NCBI GenBank assembly: GCA_937927685.1
Contig: CALBSC010000037.1
Span: forward strand, 1-36,514
Direction of reading: 5' to 3'
Source: an uncultured Burkholderiales bacterium
GTDB taxonomy: Bacteria; Pseudomonadota; Gammaproteobacteria; Burkholderiales; Burkholderiaceae_C
Length of the DNA: 36,514 bases
Position 1 is the first letter of the stretch, and every line of letters starts with the position of its first letter. The notes below the pieces were generated by a model. That model was not told the origin of the DNA. It worked only from the letters and a program-made list of their open reading frames with translations, and searched no databases. Position numbers and translations under genes: made by a program. Positions 24,265 through 31,289 of this stretch are shown piece after piece.

Positions 24265-25071
24265 ATGGGAATCGTCGTCGCGCTTGGGGTATTGATAGGT
24301 GCCATCATGGGCATCATGGGGGCCGGCGGCGGCATTTTGGCGGTGCCTGTGCTGGTGCAGGGCCTGCACTGGAGCATGCAGCAAGCCGCACCGGTCGCCC
24401 TGGTCGCAGTGGCCGCTGGCGCGCTGGTGGGCACGGTGGATGGCTTCAAGCATCGTCTGGTTCGCTACAAGGCTGCCATCCTGATGGCCACCTGCGGGAT
24501 TCCCATGACGCACCAAGGACAGCAATGGGCCCACGCGCTGCCGCAGCCTGTGCTGATGGGGGGCTTTGCTGCCCTCATGCTGATGGTGGCCTGGCGTTTC
24601 TACCAGCAGGCTCGGCTCGCATCGCACGCCTCGGACGATGTGCTCACGCTGGCCTTCATCAGCGATGCAACCGGCAAGTTCATCTGGACGCCCCTCACCG
24701 CGCTGGTGCTGGGCGGCATTGGCCTGTTCACCGGCTTGATGACGGGCTTGCTGGGCGTGGGCGGTGGCTTTCTGATCGTACCGTTGATGCGGCGATTCAC
24801 CAACCTGGCACTGCCCAGCATTGTCGCCACCTCGTTATTCCTGATTTTCATGGTGAGCACCGGTGGCGTGATCAACGCGGTGCTGGCGGGTGCCGCTCTG
24901 CCCTGGTTTGAAACATCAACGTTTGTGGCAGCCATGGTGACCGGCATGTTCACGGGTCGTCACCTTTCGCGGCGGCTGAATCCCAAGCAGGTGCAGTTGG
25001 GATTTTCCTTGTTGCTGCTGGCCTTGTCCCTCTCCATGATGTTCAAGGCTTGGGGGCACTACACCGCGTGA
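24265..25071 (+). CDS. TauE/SafE family (TSUP) membrane permease
   Basis: A 268-aa polytopic inner-membrane protein of the sulfite exporter TauE/SafE family. The two-fold repeat is seen in GAIMGIMGAGGGILAVPVLV near the N-terminus and GLMTGLLGVGGGFLIVPLM in the middle, each a glycine-rich hairpin typical of the family. About eight helices are present. Family members move sulfite, sulfoacetate or other small organic anions; nothing here fixes the substrate. It lies 108 nt after the glutathione transferase gene on the same strand. Confidence 0.9.
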   Translation: MGIVVALGVLIGAIMGIMGAGGGILAVPVLVQGLHWSMQQAAPVALVAVAAGALVGTVDGFKHRLVRYKAAILMATCGIPMTHQGQQWAHALPQPVLMGGFAALMLMVAWRFYQQARLASHASDDVLTLAFISDATGKFIWTPLTALVLGGIGLFTGLMTGLLGVGGGFLIVPLMRRFTNLALPSIVATSLFLIFMVSTGGVINAVLAGAALPWFETSTFVAAMVTGMFTGRHLSRRLNPKQVQLGFSLLLLALSLSMMFKAWGHYTA

Positions 25072-25320
25072 AACCTGGCCCCGTTCCCCGGCACATGATA
25101 TGCATTCAGCCAGCCTTGTTTCACTGCGATATGGCCAGGGGTTGCACCGCCCCTTCCGTCCACAATGTGAGCGCTTTTGTACCCAAACCCGGACCGACAT
25201 GATGTGAATGTCCATGGGTTTGCCATCCCCACCGCTTTGAAAAAGCCCGGATACCCTTCATGAAAGTGAATATGATGTCACCCGTCGGGCCAACCCTACG
25301 CGGGGCCTCTGGAAAGTTTT

Positions 25321-25764
25321 ATGCTTTTTGATCATTGCGCTGAGTGCCAGTTGTGTTGTCGTGTCGATGCCGGATTTCCGCCGTTGGAAATCACCTTGAG
25401 CAAGGCCGAGAAACACCACATGGGCCGCTTGTGCATCACCACCTCGTGTGAACATCTGGGTGCGCAAGGCTGCACACTGGGAGACGACAAACCGTTTGGT
25501 TGTCAGCTCTACCCCCTGTCCTACAATCCCAAGACGCAGGATTTCTTTTTCGACGCAGCCTGTCCGCTGATGCCGGTGTACCGCCAGCAACTTGACGATG
25601 CTGACAGTGAAGCTTCTCGTCATCTGTCCCGGATGACAACAGTGATCCAGAAACTCCAGGCCGATGAGCCCGCTTATCTGCGCAAGAACTTTCAAGTGGA
25701 TTCCGACTACTTTGACATCCAACCCCTGCGGCCCGCTCAAGCCAAGAAAAAAACCAGGCCATGA
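25321..25764 (+). CDS. YkgJ-type cysteine cluster protein
   Basis: A 147-aa soluble protein with the cysteine pattern CAECQLCC (Cys6, 9, 12, 13), followed by CITTSCEHL, CTLGDDKPFGCQLYP and a late CPL. This is the layout of the YkgJ/zinc-or-iron-chelating family (PF03692-like), which probably binds a metal or cluster; function is not established. The last codons overlap the next start by ATGA, so the two proteins are likely made together and may act together. The ribosome binding site (GGAAAG) is weak. Confidence 0.85.
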   Translation: MLFDHCAECQLCCRVDAGFPPLEITLSKAEKHHMGRLCITTSCEHLGAQGCTLGDDKPFGCQLYPLSYNPKTQDFFFDAACPLMPVYRQQLDDADSEASRHLSRMTTVIQKLQADEPAYLRKNFQVDSDYFDIQPLRPAQAKKKTRP

Positions 25765-26585
25765 CTGTTGAGACTGTGCATCGGCTGTCCTATCAAAGCT
25801 GGACACCTGACAACCTGTGCGTGGAGAGTTTTCACGAACACATCCGGTACTACACCTGTCGCTGGGACGCCTTGTGCCCTTACATTGATGTCAACCCAGA
25901 CATGCTGGCGATGGTCAAAAAGCCGTTCATCGTCTATGCAGTGCCCCCGGACGGCCCTTATGGCGTTCCCATCAGCGACCGTTACGGGCTCGTGGACGTG
26001 CAGGCCCCGGATTTCTGGACCGAACCTTTGCGGGTGCACAAGTTCAAAAAACTGGACAACGCCTTCAAGCGCTTTCAGACCACCGAGCGGGTCATCCCCG
26101 GAAAAGAACTCACCGTGGAAGAGTTGTTCGCTTTGGGTGGCGAACACTTCAGTGCCTACGAAATTCATGACCAGGAAGTGGCCGGGTTCATTGACTACAT
26201 CCAGGACCTGGATATCCTGATTATTCAGGTCCACGCCGAGAACGGCGACCTGGTGCTCACCGATGTGTCTGTCCTGCTACCCGAGCGCCAGCAGGTGTAT
26301 GGCAGTTTCTGCCAATGGAATCTCGCCTACAAAAACCGCTCACCCGGTATTTATGCCTGCTTGCTGGTGTCTCGCTGGACGGCCCGCAACGGGTACCGCT
26401 ACTACAACCTCGGGCCGGTGGGTGACTACAGTTACAAAATGCTGTTTGTGACGGACTTTGAACCCATCTACGCCATTGCGCTGACCGATCCGGACCATCC
26501 GCTGGCGCTGGACACCACCTCACCCCTGCATACCGATTTCACGCCCGAAGTGTGGAATCAGATCTATCGACCCGTCACCGCCTGA
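25761..26585 (+). CDS. hypothetical protein with GNAT/aminoacyl-tRNA-protein transferase-like C-terminal region
   Basis: A 274-aa soluble protein, not firmly recognised. The C-terminal part RSPGIYACLLVSRWTARNGYRYYNLGPVGDYSYKMLF resembles the GNAT-like fold of arginyl/leucyl-tRNA-protein transferases (short sequence S-x-G-x-Y, a helix, then G-x-x-YYNLG and YK-x-x-F). The N-terminal part has cysteines in DNLCVESFHEHIRYYTCRWDALCPYIDVNP, which may recall the N-terminal cysteine region of those enzymes. If so, it could transfer an amino acid or acyl group to a protein or small molecule. It is coupled by ATGA to the cysteine-cluster gene. Treat the fold as a hypothesis; coding status is strong. Confidence 0.6.
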   Translation: MTVETVHRLSYQSWTPDNLCVESFHEHIRYYTCRWDALCPYIDVNPDMLAMVKKPFIVYAVPPDGPYGVPISDRYGLVDVQAPDFWTEPLRVHKFKKLDNAFKRFQTTERVIPGKELTVEELFALGGEHFSAYEIHDQEVAGFIDYIQDLDILIIQVHAENGDLVLTDVSVLLPERQQVYGSFCQWNLAYKNRSPGIYACLLVSRWTARNGYRYYNLGPVGDYSYKMLFVTDFEPIYAIALTDPDHPLALDTTSPLHTDFTPEVWNQIYRPVTA

Positions 26586-26611
26586 AGCGGCGCGGCGTTG
26601 CGCCGCATTCA
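26583..26611. terminator. bidirectional hairpin between convergent genes
   Basis: TGAAGCGGCGC (26583-26593) and GCGCCGCATTCA (26600-26611) pair over 11 bp with one bulge and a 6-nt loop. The stem contains the stop codons of both convergent genes. There is no long T-run, so it may block transcription readthrough weakly or protect 3' ends. Confidence 0.5.
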
Positions 26612-27031
26612 GTCGAACGAGTGGACCGCATCAAAGGTGATGTCGTAGTCCATGAACAATTCCTCGCCCTTTTTGATGGCGCGCAGGCTCACCAGTTCGC
26701 CACTCTTCTTGAATTTGACATTGGGCTTCTTGGAGTGGTTGAGATACACCGACAAGTTGGCCCCGTTCAGCCCGATGCGGGGGATATGGACATGCTTGTC
26801 GTCGTAGTAACAAAACATCTTGATCTCACGGCGCACGCCCGGGGCCAGTGACTTGATCTCCTCGTGGGTGAACTTGACGTCATCCACCTTCACCAGGGAG
26901 CGCAAGGGCTCAACCCCCTTGGGAATGGGCCGAATGGCAAACACGCCAATGCCGTGCACCTTGGAAACGCCCAGGTGGCAGTACACCCCGTCGCGCAGAT
27001 GCTTGAGCAGTTGTTTTTTGATCTTGGACAT
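26609..27031 (-). CDS. small SET-domain protein (putative protein lysine methyltransferase)
   Basis: A 140-aa protein that is almost entirely a SET domain: VSKVHGIGVFAIRPIPKG (residues 22-39) is the N-terminal SET strand, YLNHSKKPNV (96-104) the NHS motif that forms the pseudoknot and binds SAM, and GEELFMDYDI (122-131) the catalytic-tyrosine segment. SET enzymes methylate lysine in proteins using SAM. Bacterial free-standing SET proteins exist, but targets are mostly unknown. The start at 27029-27031 is preceded by GAGGGA. The lysine-rich N-terminus (MSKIKKQLLKHL) may bind acidic partners or nucleic acid. Confidence 0.88.
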   Translation of the reverse strand: MSKIKKQLLKHLRDGVYCHLGVSKVHGIGVFAIRPIPKGVEPLRSLVKVDDVKFTHEEIKSLAPGVRREIKMFCYYDDKHVHIPRIGLNGANLSVYLNHSKKPNVKFKKSGELVSLRAIKKGEELFMDYDITFDAVHSFD

Positions 27032-27048
27032 GATCCCTCGCTGAAATG

Positions 27049-27096
27049 GGTGTAGGTGGTGAGTCAACAGCACATGGCCGGCAACAATCCTACACC
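27049..27096. repeat. inverted repeat upstream of the SET-domain gene
   Basis: GGTGTAGG (27049-27056) and CCTACACC (27089-27096) are perfect complements 32 nt apart in the leader or promoter of the SET gene. They could be paired operator half-sites or a leader hairpin; the spacing is long for either. Confidence 0.35.
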
Positions 27097-27168
27097 TGAA
27101 TGGCATGGCCGGACCGGGCGTGCTGGCAGTCAACAGCCTGCCTGGTCACGCGGGTCAGGACCCCGGGG

Positions 27169-28242
27169 TTAGCGGGTCTGGCGCGAGGGGGTCGACTTCA
27201 GCACCGCCTCCACCTCTGATGCCCAAAAGCGTGCCTGACCCGTGGTTCCGTGCCCCAGGGTGTTGGCGCTGGCGGGAATCAGGTGGACCCTGATGTCCTT
27301 GACCTTTGCTTTGACAGCCTCCCACACACCCAGCTCCGGGCGGTTGCGCTCATCATCCGCCGAGTTGATGACCAGCACCCTGGCCTGGATATTCTCCAGC
27401 GTGGCCGACGCGTCATAGTCTTTCGACGACTCCCATTGGTAGAGGTGGTCATTGGCGTCGCCGGCAAAGGGCTCGTTCAAACGCTTGTGCACCCAGGCGT
27501 CACCCAGGCTGCTGTTGGGTACCAGTTTCTGCAGACCCTGGTCACCACCATTGAAAGCCGCCACAAAAAACACCGACGCCAGTTGCAGGCTCGGGGGTTG
27601 CTGGGTGTACTGTCCGTTCATCCACAACGGATCCCGACGGATGGACTCCACCAGCAAGCGGCGAAGCATCCAGTTACGCCCCGACATCGGCGTTGGCATT
27701 GAGGCCATCGGCACAGCAATGTCCATCATGCCCGGATACCGGGTGGCCCAGAGCCAGGTCTGCATCCCGCCCATGGAATTGCCCAACACCATGCGCAGGT
27801 GCGGGATGCCCAGGTGTTCGGTGACCAACCGGTATTGCGCTGACACCATGTCAGCGTAGTTGTAGGCGGGGAACCGGGTGCGCAGCCCGTCCGAAGGCTT
27901 GCTTGACTGGCCTGTGCCAATGGCATCTGGCAGGATCACAAAATAGCGGCTGGCGTCCAGGGGCTGGCCCGGTCCAAACAGCTCGCCCCCAAAGGACGGG
28001 TTCAACATGCCCTCACCTGTCCCGTTGGTGCCATGCAGGATCAAGACGGCCTGGTTCTTCGGGTCCCCCAGCGTGGTGTAGTGCAAGCGCAGTTCCGGCA
28101 GCACGTCTCCCGTGTGAAATCTGAAATCCTTGACGCCCCAGGACGCCCGCTGTGGCGTGGGGGCGGGCTGTGTCCATCCGGGGTCACCGGCGGTCACGGC
28201 CAATACAGGCAATACACGTCGCAGCAACTGGCTGAGCTTCAT
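27169..28242 (-). CDS. alpha/beta-hydrolase of the homoserine O-acetyltransferase-like (MetX) family, exported
   Basis: A 357-aa protein with a probable N-terminal signal peptide (MKLSQLLRRVLPVLAVTAG) and an alpha/beta-hydrolase fold. The nucleophile elbow is GNSMGG (Ser156), the acid is in VINSADDERN, and the histidine in LGHGTTGQ. The oxyanion region ILHGTNGTGEG and PDAIGTGQSSKPSDGLR match the MetX-like subgroup often annotated as hydrolases. Export and context argue against a role in methionine synthesis; it may release carboxylic acids for the neighbouring uptake and oxidation genes. The ATG at 28240-28242 has AGGAG nine nt upstream. It is divergent from the Bug/TctC gene, with a 30-bp inverted repeat between. 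Confidence 0.85.
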   Translation of the reverse strand: MKLSQLLRRVLPVLAVTAGDPGWTQPAPTPQRASWGVKDFRFHTGDVLPELRLHYTTLGDPKNQAVLILHGTNGTGEGMLNPSFGGELFGPGQPLDASRYFVILPDAIGTGQSSKPSDGLRTRFPAYNYADMVSAQYRLVTEHLGIPHLRMVLGNSMGGMQTWLWATRYPGMMDIAVPMASMPTPMSGRNWMLRRLLVESIRRDPLWMNGQYTQQPPSLQLASVFFVAAFNGGDQGLQKLVPNSSLGDAWVHKRLNEPFAGDANDHLYQWESSKDYDASATLENIQARVLVINSADDERNRPELGVWEAVKAKVKDIRVHLIPASANTLGHGTTGQARFWASEVEAVLKSTPSRQTR

Positions 28243-28257
28243 CGAATCTCCTGATAC

Positions 28258-28287
28258 GGTCAATCGGGTGTACGCGTCCGATTGTCC
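28258..28287. promoter_or_regulatory. candidate operator in the hydrolase/Bug divergent region
   Basis: GGTCAATCGG (28258-28267) and CCGATTGTCC (28278-28287) form a 10-bp inverted repeat with one mismatch and a 10-nt spacer. It begins 16 nt upstream of the hydrolase start and lies in the 154-nt region shared with the Bug gene. The spacing fits a dimeric regulator. No regulator gene is present in the neighbourhood. Confidence 0.45.
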
Positions 28288-28396
28288 AGGCAAGGGGCGC
28301 CACCAGGGACATCTGGCGTTGCACGCGGGACAGGCAGCCCCTCCTCGCCCGGAAAGCCCTGTGATACGCTCCAACGCACTTGCTAGGAGATGCCTC

Positions 28397-29362
28397 TTGA
28401 AACGCATGATTGTCGTGGTGTTGACGCTGGTGGCCGGATGTCTGAGCGTCAATCCACCCGCCTGGTCGCAAGACTTTCCCAAGGGGCCCGTCAAGATCAT
28501 TGTGCCCTTCCCGCCTGGCGGCCCCACCGACACGGTGGGCCGACTGCTGGCGCAAAAGCTGCAGGACATCTGGGGCCAGCCCGTGGTGCTGGACTACAAG
28601 CCCGGCGCCGGCACCGCCATCGGAGCCGACTTTGTCGCCAAGTCCACCCCGGACGGCACCACCCTTGGCATGGTCAACTCCTCGTTCGCCGTCAACCCCA
28701 GCTTGCGCAAAAAACTGCCCTACGACACCCAACGCGATCTGGTGGGGGTGACGCAACTCTTCAACATGCAACTGGCGATGGTGGCGCGTCCCGACGCGCC
28801 CTTCAACAACCTCAAGGAGTTGACTGAGTACGCCCGCAAAAAAACCGGCGGCCTGAATTACGGCACGCCGGGTCCCGGCAGCACCACCCACCTGGGAGGC
28901 GAACTGCTGCAGCGGGAAGCCGGCTTTGTGATGCAGCACATCGGCATGAAAGGCAGCGCACCTGCGCACACCGAACTCCTGGGCGGGCGACTCGATCTGG
29001 TGATCGATCCCTTCCTGTCGGTGTATCCGCATGTGCAGGCCGGCAAGATGAAGGTCATCGCCACCCTGGGGGACAAACGGGTCGCCGGCCACGCTTACCC
29101 CACGATTGCCGAGTCGGTGCCAGGCTTCAGCGTGGGTGCCTTGCTGGGTTTCATTGCACCGGCCGGCACGCCGAAAGGCGTGTTGCAGAAAATCCAGACC
29201 GATACCGCGCGCGCCCTGAGCGCCCCTGATGTGCAGCAACGTGCCCAGGACTTTGGCATGCAAATCGTGGCCTCCAGGCCGGAGGAATTCGACGCCTTCA
29301 TCGCTGCCGAGATGCGCCGCTGGGCGCGCATCATCAAGGAAGCCAACATTGAACAAGAGTGA
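28397..29362 (+). CDS. Bug/TctC family tripartite tricarboxylate transporter substrate-binding protein
   Basis: A 321-aa periplasmic binding protein of the Bug (TctC-like) family abundant in Burkholderiales. It has a signal peptide (MKRMIVVVLTLVAGCLSV to AWSQ), then GPVKIIVPFPPGGPTDTVGRLLAQKL, VVLDYKPGAGTAIGADFVAKSTPDGTTLGMVN and a C-terminal lobe with FIAPAGTPKGVLQKI. These proteins bind small carboxylates or related acids. A TTG start (28397-28399) is preferred because AGGAG (28385-28389) lies seven nt upstream; the next ATG (28406) is too far from it. The dioxygenase gene follows 12 nt later. No TctA or TctB genes are nearby. Confidence 0.9.
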   Translation: MKRMIVVVLTLVAGCLSVNPPAWSQDFPKGPVKIIVPFPPGGPTDTVGRLLAQKLQDIWGQPVVLDYKPGAGTAIGADFVAKSTPDGTTLGMVNSSFAVNPSLRKKLPYDTQRDLVGVTQLFNMQLAMVARPDAPFNNLKELTEYARKKTGGLNYGTPGPGSTTHLGGELLQREAGFVMQHIGMKGSAPAHTELLGGRLDLVIDPFLSVYPHVQAGKMKVIATLGDKRVAGHAYPTIAESVPGFSVGALLGFIAPAGTPKGVLQKIQTDTARALSAPDVQQRAQDFGMQIVASRPEEFDAFIAAEMRRWARIIKEANIEQE

Positions 29363-29374
29363 CTGGAATTCGCC

Positions 29375-30247
29375 ATGAGCCTGACCTGCACCCCGCTTCA
29401 CCCCGTCTTGGGTGCCCAAGCCAGCGGCATCGACCTGACCCAACCGCTGTCGTCCCAGCAGGTCAGTGCGCTCAACGCCGCCATGAACCAGTACGCGGTG
29501 CTGGTGTTCCGCGGACAAGCGCTCACCGCACAAAAGCAAATCGATCTGATGAGTCACTTTGGCGAGATCGATATTGGCCTCAAGCGCGTCTTCAAACGCC
29601 CCGAGCGGCTCGGTGACGAGCGTCTGATCGACATCTCCAATGTGAACGCCCAGGGCGAGGTGGATCGCCGCGACTCGCCCAAGAACCTGTCGAATTTTGC
29701 CAACCAGCTGTGGCACAGCGACAGCTCATTCATGAAACCCCGGGCCGCCTACTCGATGTTGCATTGCCTCATCACCCCGAGCTGGGGGGGCAACACCGAG
29801 TTTGCCGATCTGCGCCGTGCCTACGACACGCTGGATGAACGCACTCGCCGGGATGCAGAAGGCTTGCAGGCCGAACACTATGCCCTGCACACCCGCTTGT
29901 TGCTGGGCGACGAGGCTTACACCGACGAGCAGAAAAAGGCGTTGGCGCCGGTGGTCTGGCCTTTGGTGAACACCCACGCAGGCTCAGGCCGCAAACTGTT
30001 GTTTGTGGGCGCACATGCCCGGCAAATCGTCGGCTGGCCCACCGCCGAGAGTCGCATGTTCCTGCAGGATCTGCTGGAGCACGCCACCCAACGCGACAAC
30101 GTGTACGTGCATGAATGGCAACCGGGTGACACGGTGATCTGGGACAACCGCAGCACCCTGCACCGCGGCCGCCGCTATGACATTTCAGAGCGGCGTGAAA
30201 TGCGACGTACCACCATCAATGATGACGAGCACGCGCATCTGACCTGA
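29375..30247 (+). CDS. TauD/TfdA family Fe(II)/2-oxoglutarate-dependent dioxygenase
   Basis: A 290-aa cytoplasmic dioxygenase. The facial triad is visible as His114 and Asp116 in QLWHSDSSF and the distal His263 in NRSTLHRGRRYD, with the 2-oxoglutarate-binding Arg expected a few residues on (RREMRRTT). GAQASGIDLTQPLS near the start and NQYAVLVFRGQALT are characteristic of the TauD/TfdA family, which cleaves taurine, 2,4-D and other substrates by hydroxylation. The upstream Bug gene, 12 nt away, suggests the substrate is imported as an organic acid. The exact substrate is unknown. Confidence 0.93.
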   Translation: MSLTCTPLHPVLGAQASGIDLTQPLSSQQVSALNAAMNQYAVLVFRGQALTAQKQIDLMSHFGEIDIGLKRVFKRPERLGDERLIDISNVNAQGEVDRRDSPKNLSNFANQLWHSDSSFMKPRAAYSMLHCLITPSWGGNTEFADLRRAYDTLDERTRRDAEGLQAEHYALHTRLLLGDEAYTDEQKKALAPVVWPLVNTHAGSGRKLLFVGAHARQIVGWPTAESRMFLQDLLEHATQRDNVYVHEWQPGDTVIWDNRSTLHRGRRYDISERREMRRTTINDDEHAHLT

Positions 30248-30258
30248 GGTGACCTCGC

Positions 30259-31266
30259 TCACTCCGACTCAACACCGGCATCCTTGAGAATCTTGATCAT
30301 CATGGGGCCTTCAGCGCGCACGCGCTCTAGCACCTGCGGCGGTGTGCTGTGCTCGGTGTTAACGCCCAGACGTTTATAGGTGTCGATCACGTCCGTGTGC
30401 TTGACCACCTTGGCCAACTCCGCATTGAGCCGAGCGATGATGTCCAATGGCGTGCCCTTGGGGGCCAGCACCGACCACCACACTCCTGCATTGAATCCGG
30501 GCAAACCGGACTCGATCATGGTGGGCAACTCGGGGAGCGCGACAGACCGCTCAGGTGATGTCACCGCCAGGGCCCGCACCTTGCCGGCCTTGATCTGCGG
30601 CATGGCAGGCACCATGTCTGAAAACACCACCTGCACCTGGCCAGCCACCAGGTCTGTCACCGCTTGAATGGTGCCCTTGTAAGGCACATGAACCATGTTG
30701 ACGCCCACTGCAGTGATGTACATCTCACCGCTGATGTGCGACTGGATCCCTTTACCACCCGATCCGAAATTGAGCGTGCCAGGTTGAGACTTGGCCAGGG
30801 CAGTCAATTCCGCGACCGTTCGCACGGGCAAAGAAGGATGGACCACCAGCACCTGCCCAGCCGAGGCCACGGTGGAAATGGGTGCAAAGTCCGTCAACGG
30901 ATCAAAGCCCATGCGTTTGTACAAGTAAGGGTTGTTCAACAAGGTACTGCTGTTGGACAACACCAGGGTGTACCCATCAGGCGGTGCCTTGGCCACGAGC
31001 TCGTGGCCAATATTGCCACCTGCGCCGGGCTTGTTATCCACCGTCACGGGTTGACCCAGCCCCTCCCCCAGCTTTTGGGCAATCACGCGGGCCAATACAT
31101 CGCTGGTGCCTCCCGGTGGAAAGGGCGCCACCAGCTTGACCGGACGTTGCGGATAAGCGGCCTGACACCAAGCGGTCAAGGGTGCGCAAAGCGCCAGGCA
31201 CCACCAGCCCAAGTACCAACACCTCTGCATGGTCATACCTGTCAACGTTTTGCTGGTCAAATCCAT
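30259..31266 (-). CDS. Bug/TctC family substrate-binding protein (second copy)
   Basis: A 335-aa periplasmic binding protein with a signal peptide (hydrophobic CWYLGWWCLALCAPLTAWCQA, cleaved before AYPQRP). It has the Bug signature YPQRPVKLVAPFPPGGTSDVLARVIAQKLGEGLGQPVTVDNKPGAGGNIG. The ATG at 31264-31266 has AGGAG at optimal spacing. It follows the molybdenum hydroxylase large subunit gene by 23 nt, so it is probably part of that operon and may capture the acid or N-heterocycle that the hydroxylase oxidises. It is convergent with the dioxygenase gene. No membrane subunits are present. Confidence 0.9.
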   Translation of the reverse strand: MDLTSKTLTGMTMQRCWYLGWWCLALCAPLTAWCQAAYPQRPVKLVAPFPPGGTSDVLARVIAQKLGEGLGQPVTVDNKPGAGGNIGHELVAKAPPDGYTLVLSNSSTLLNNPYLYKRMGFDPLTDFAPISTVASAGQVLVVHPSLPVRTVAELTALAKSQPGTLNFGSGGKGIQSHISGEMYITAVGVNMVHVPYKGTIQAVTDLVAGQVQVVFSDMVPAMPQIKAGKVRALAVTSPERSVALPELPTMIESGLPGFNAGVWWSVLAPKGTPLDIIARLNAELAKVVKHTDVIDTYKRLGVNTEHSTPPQVLERVRAEGPMMIKILKDAGVESE

Positions 31267-31289
31267 GACATGCTCCTGTTCAATCAAGC

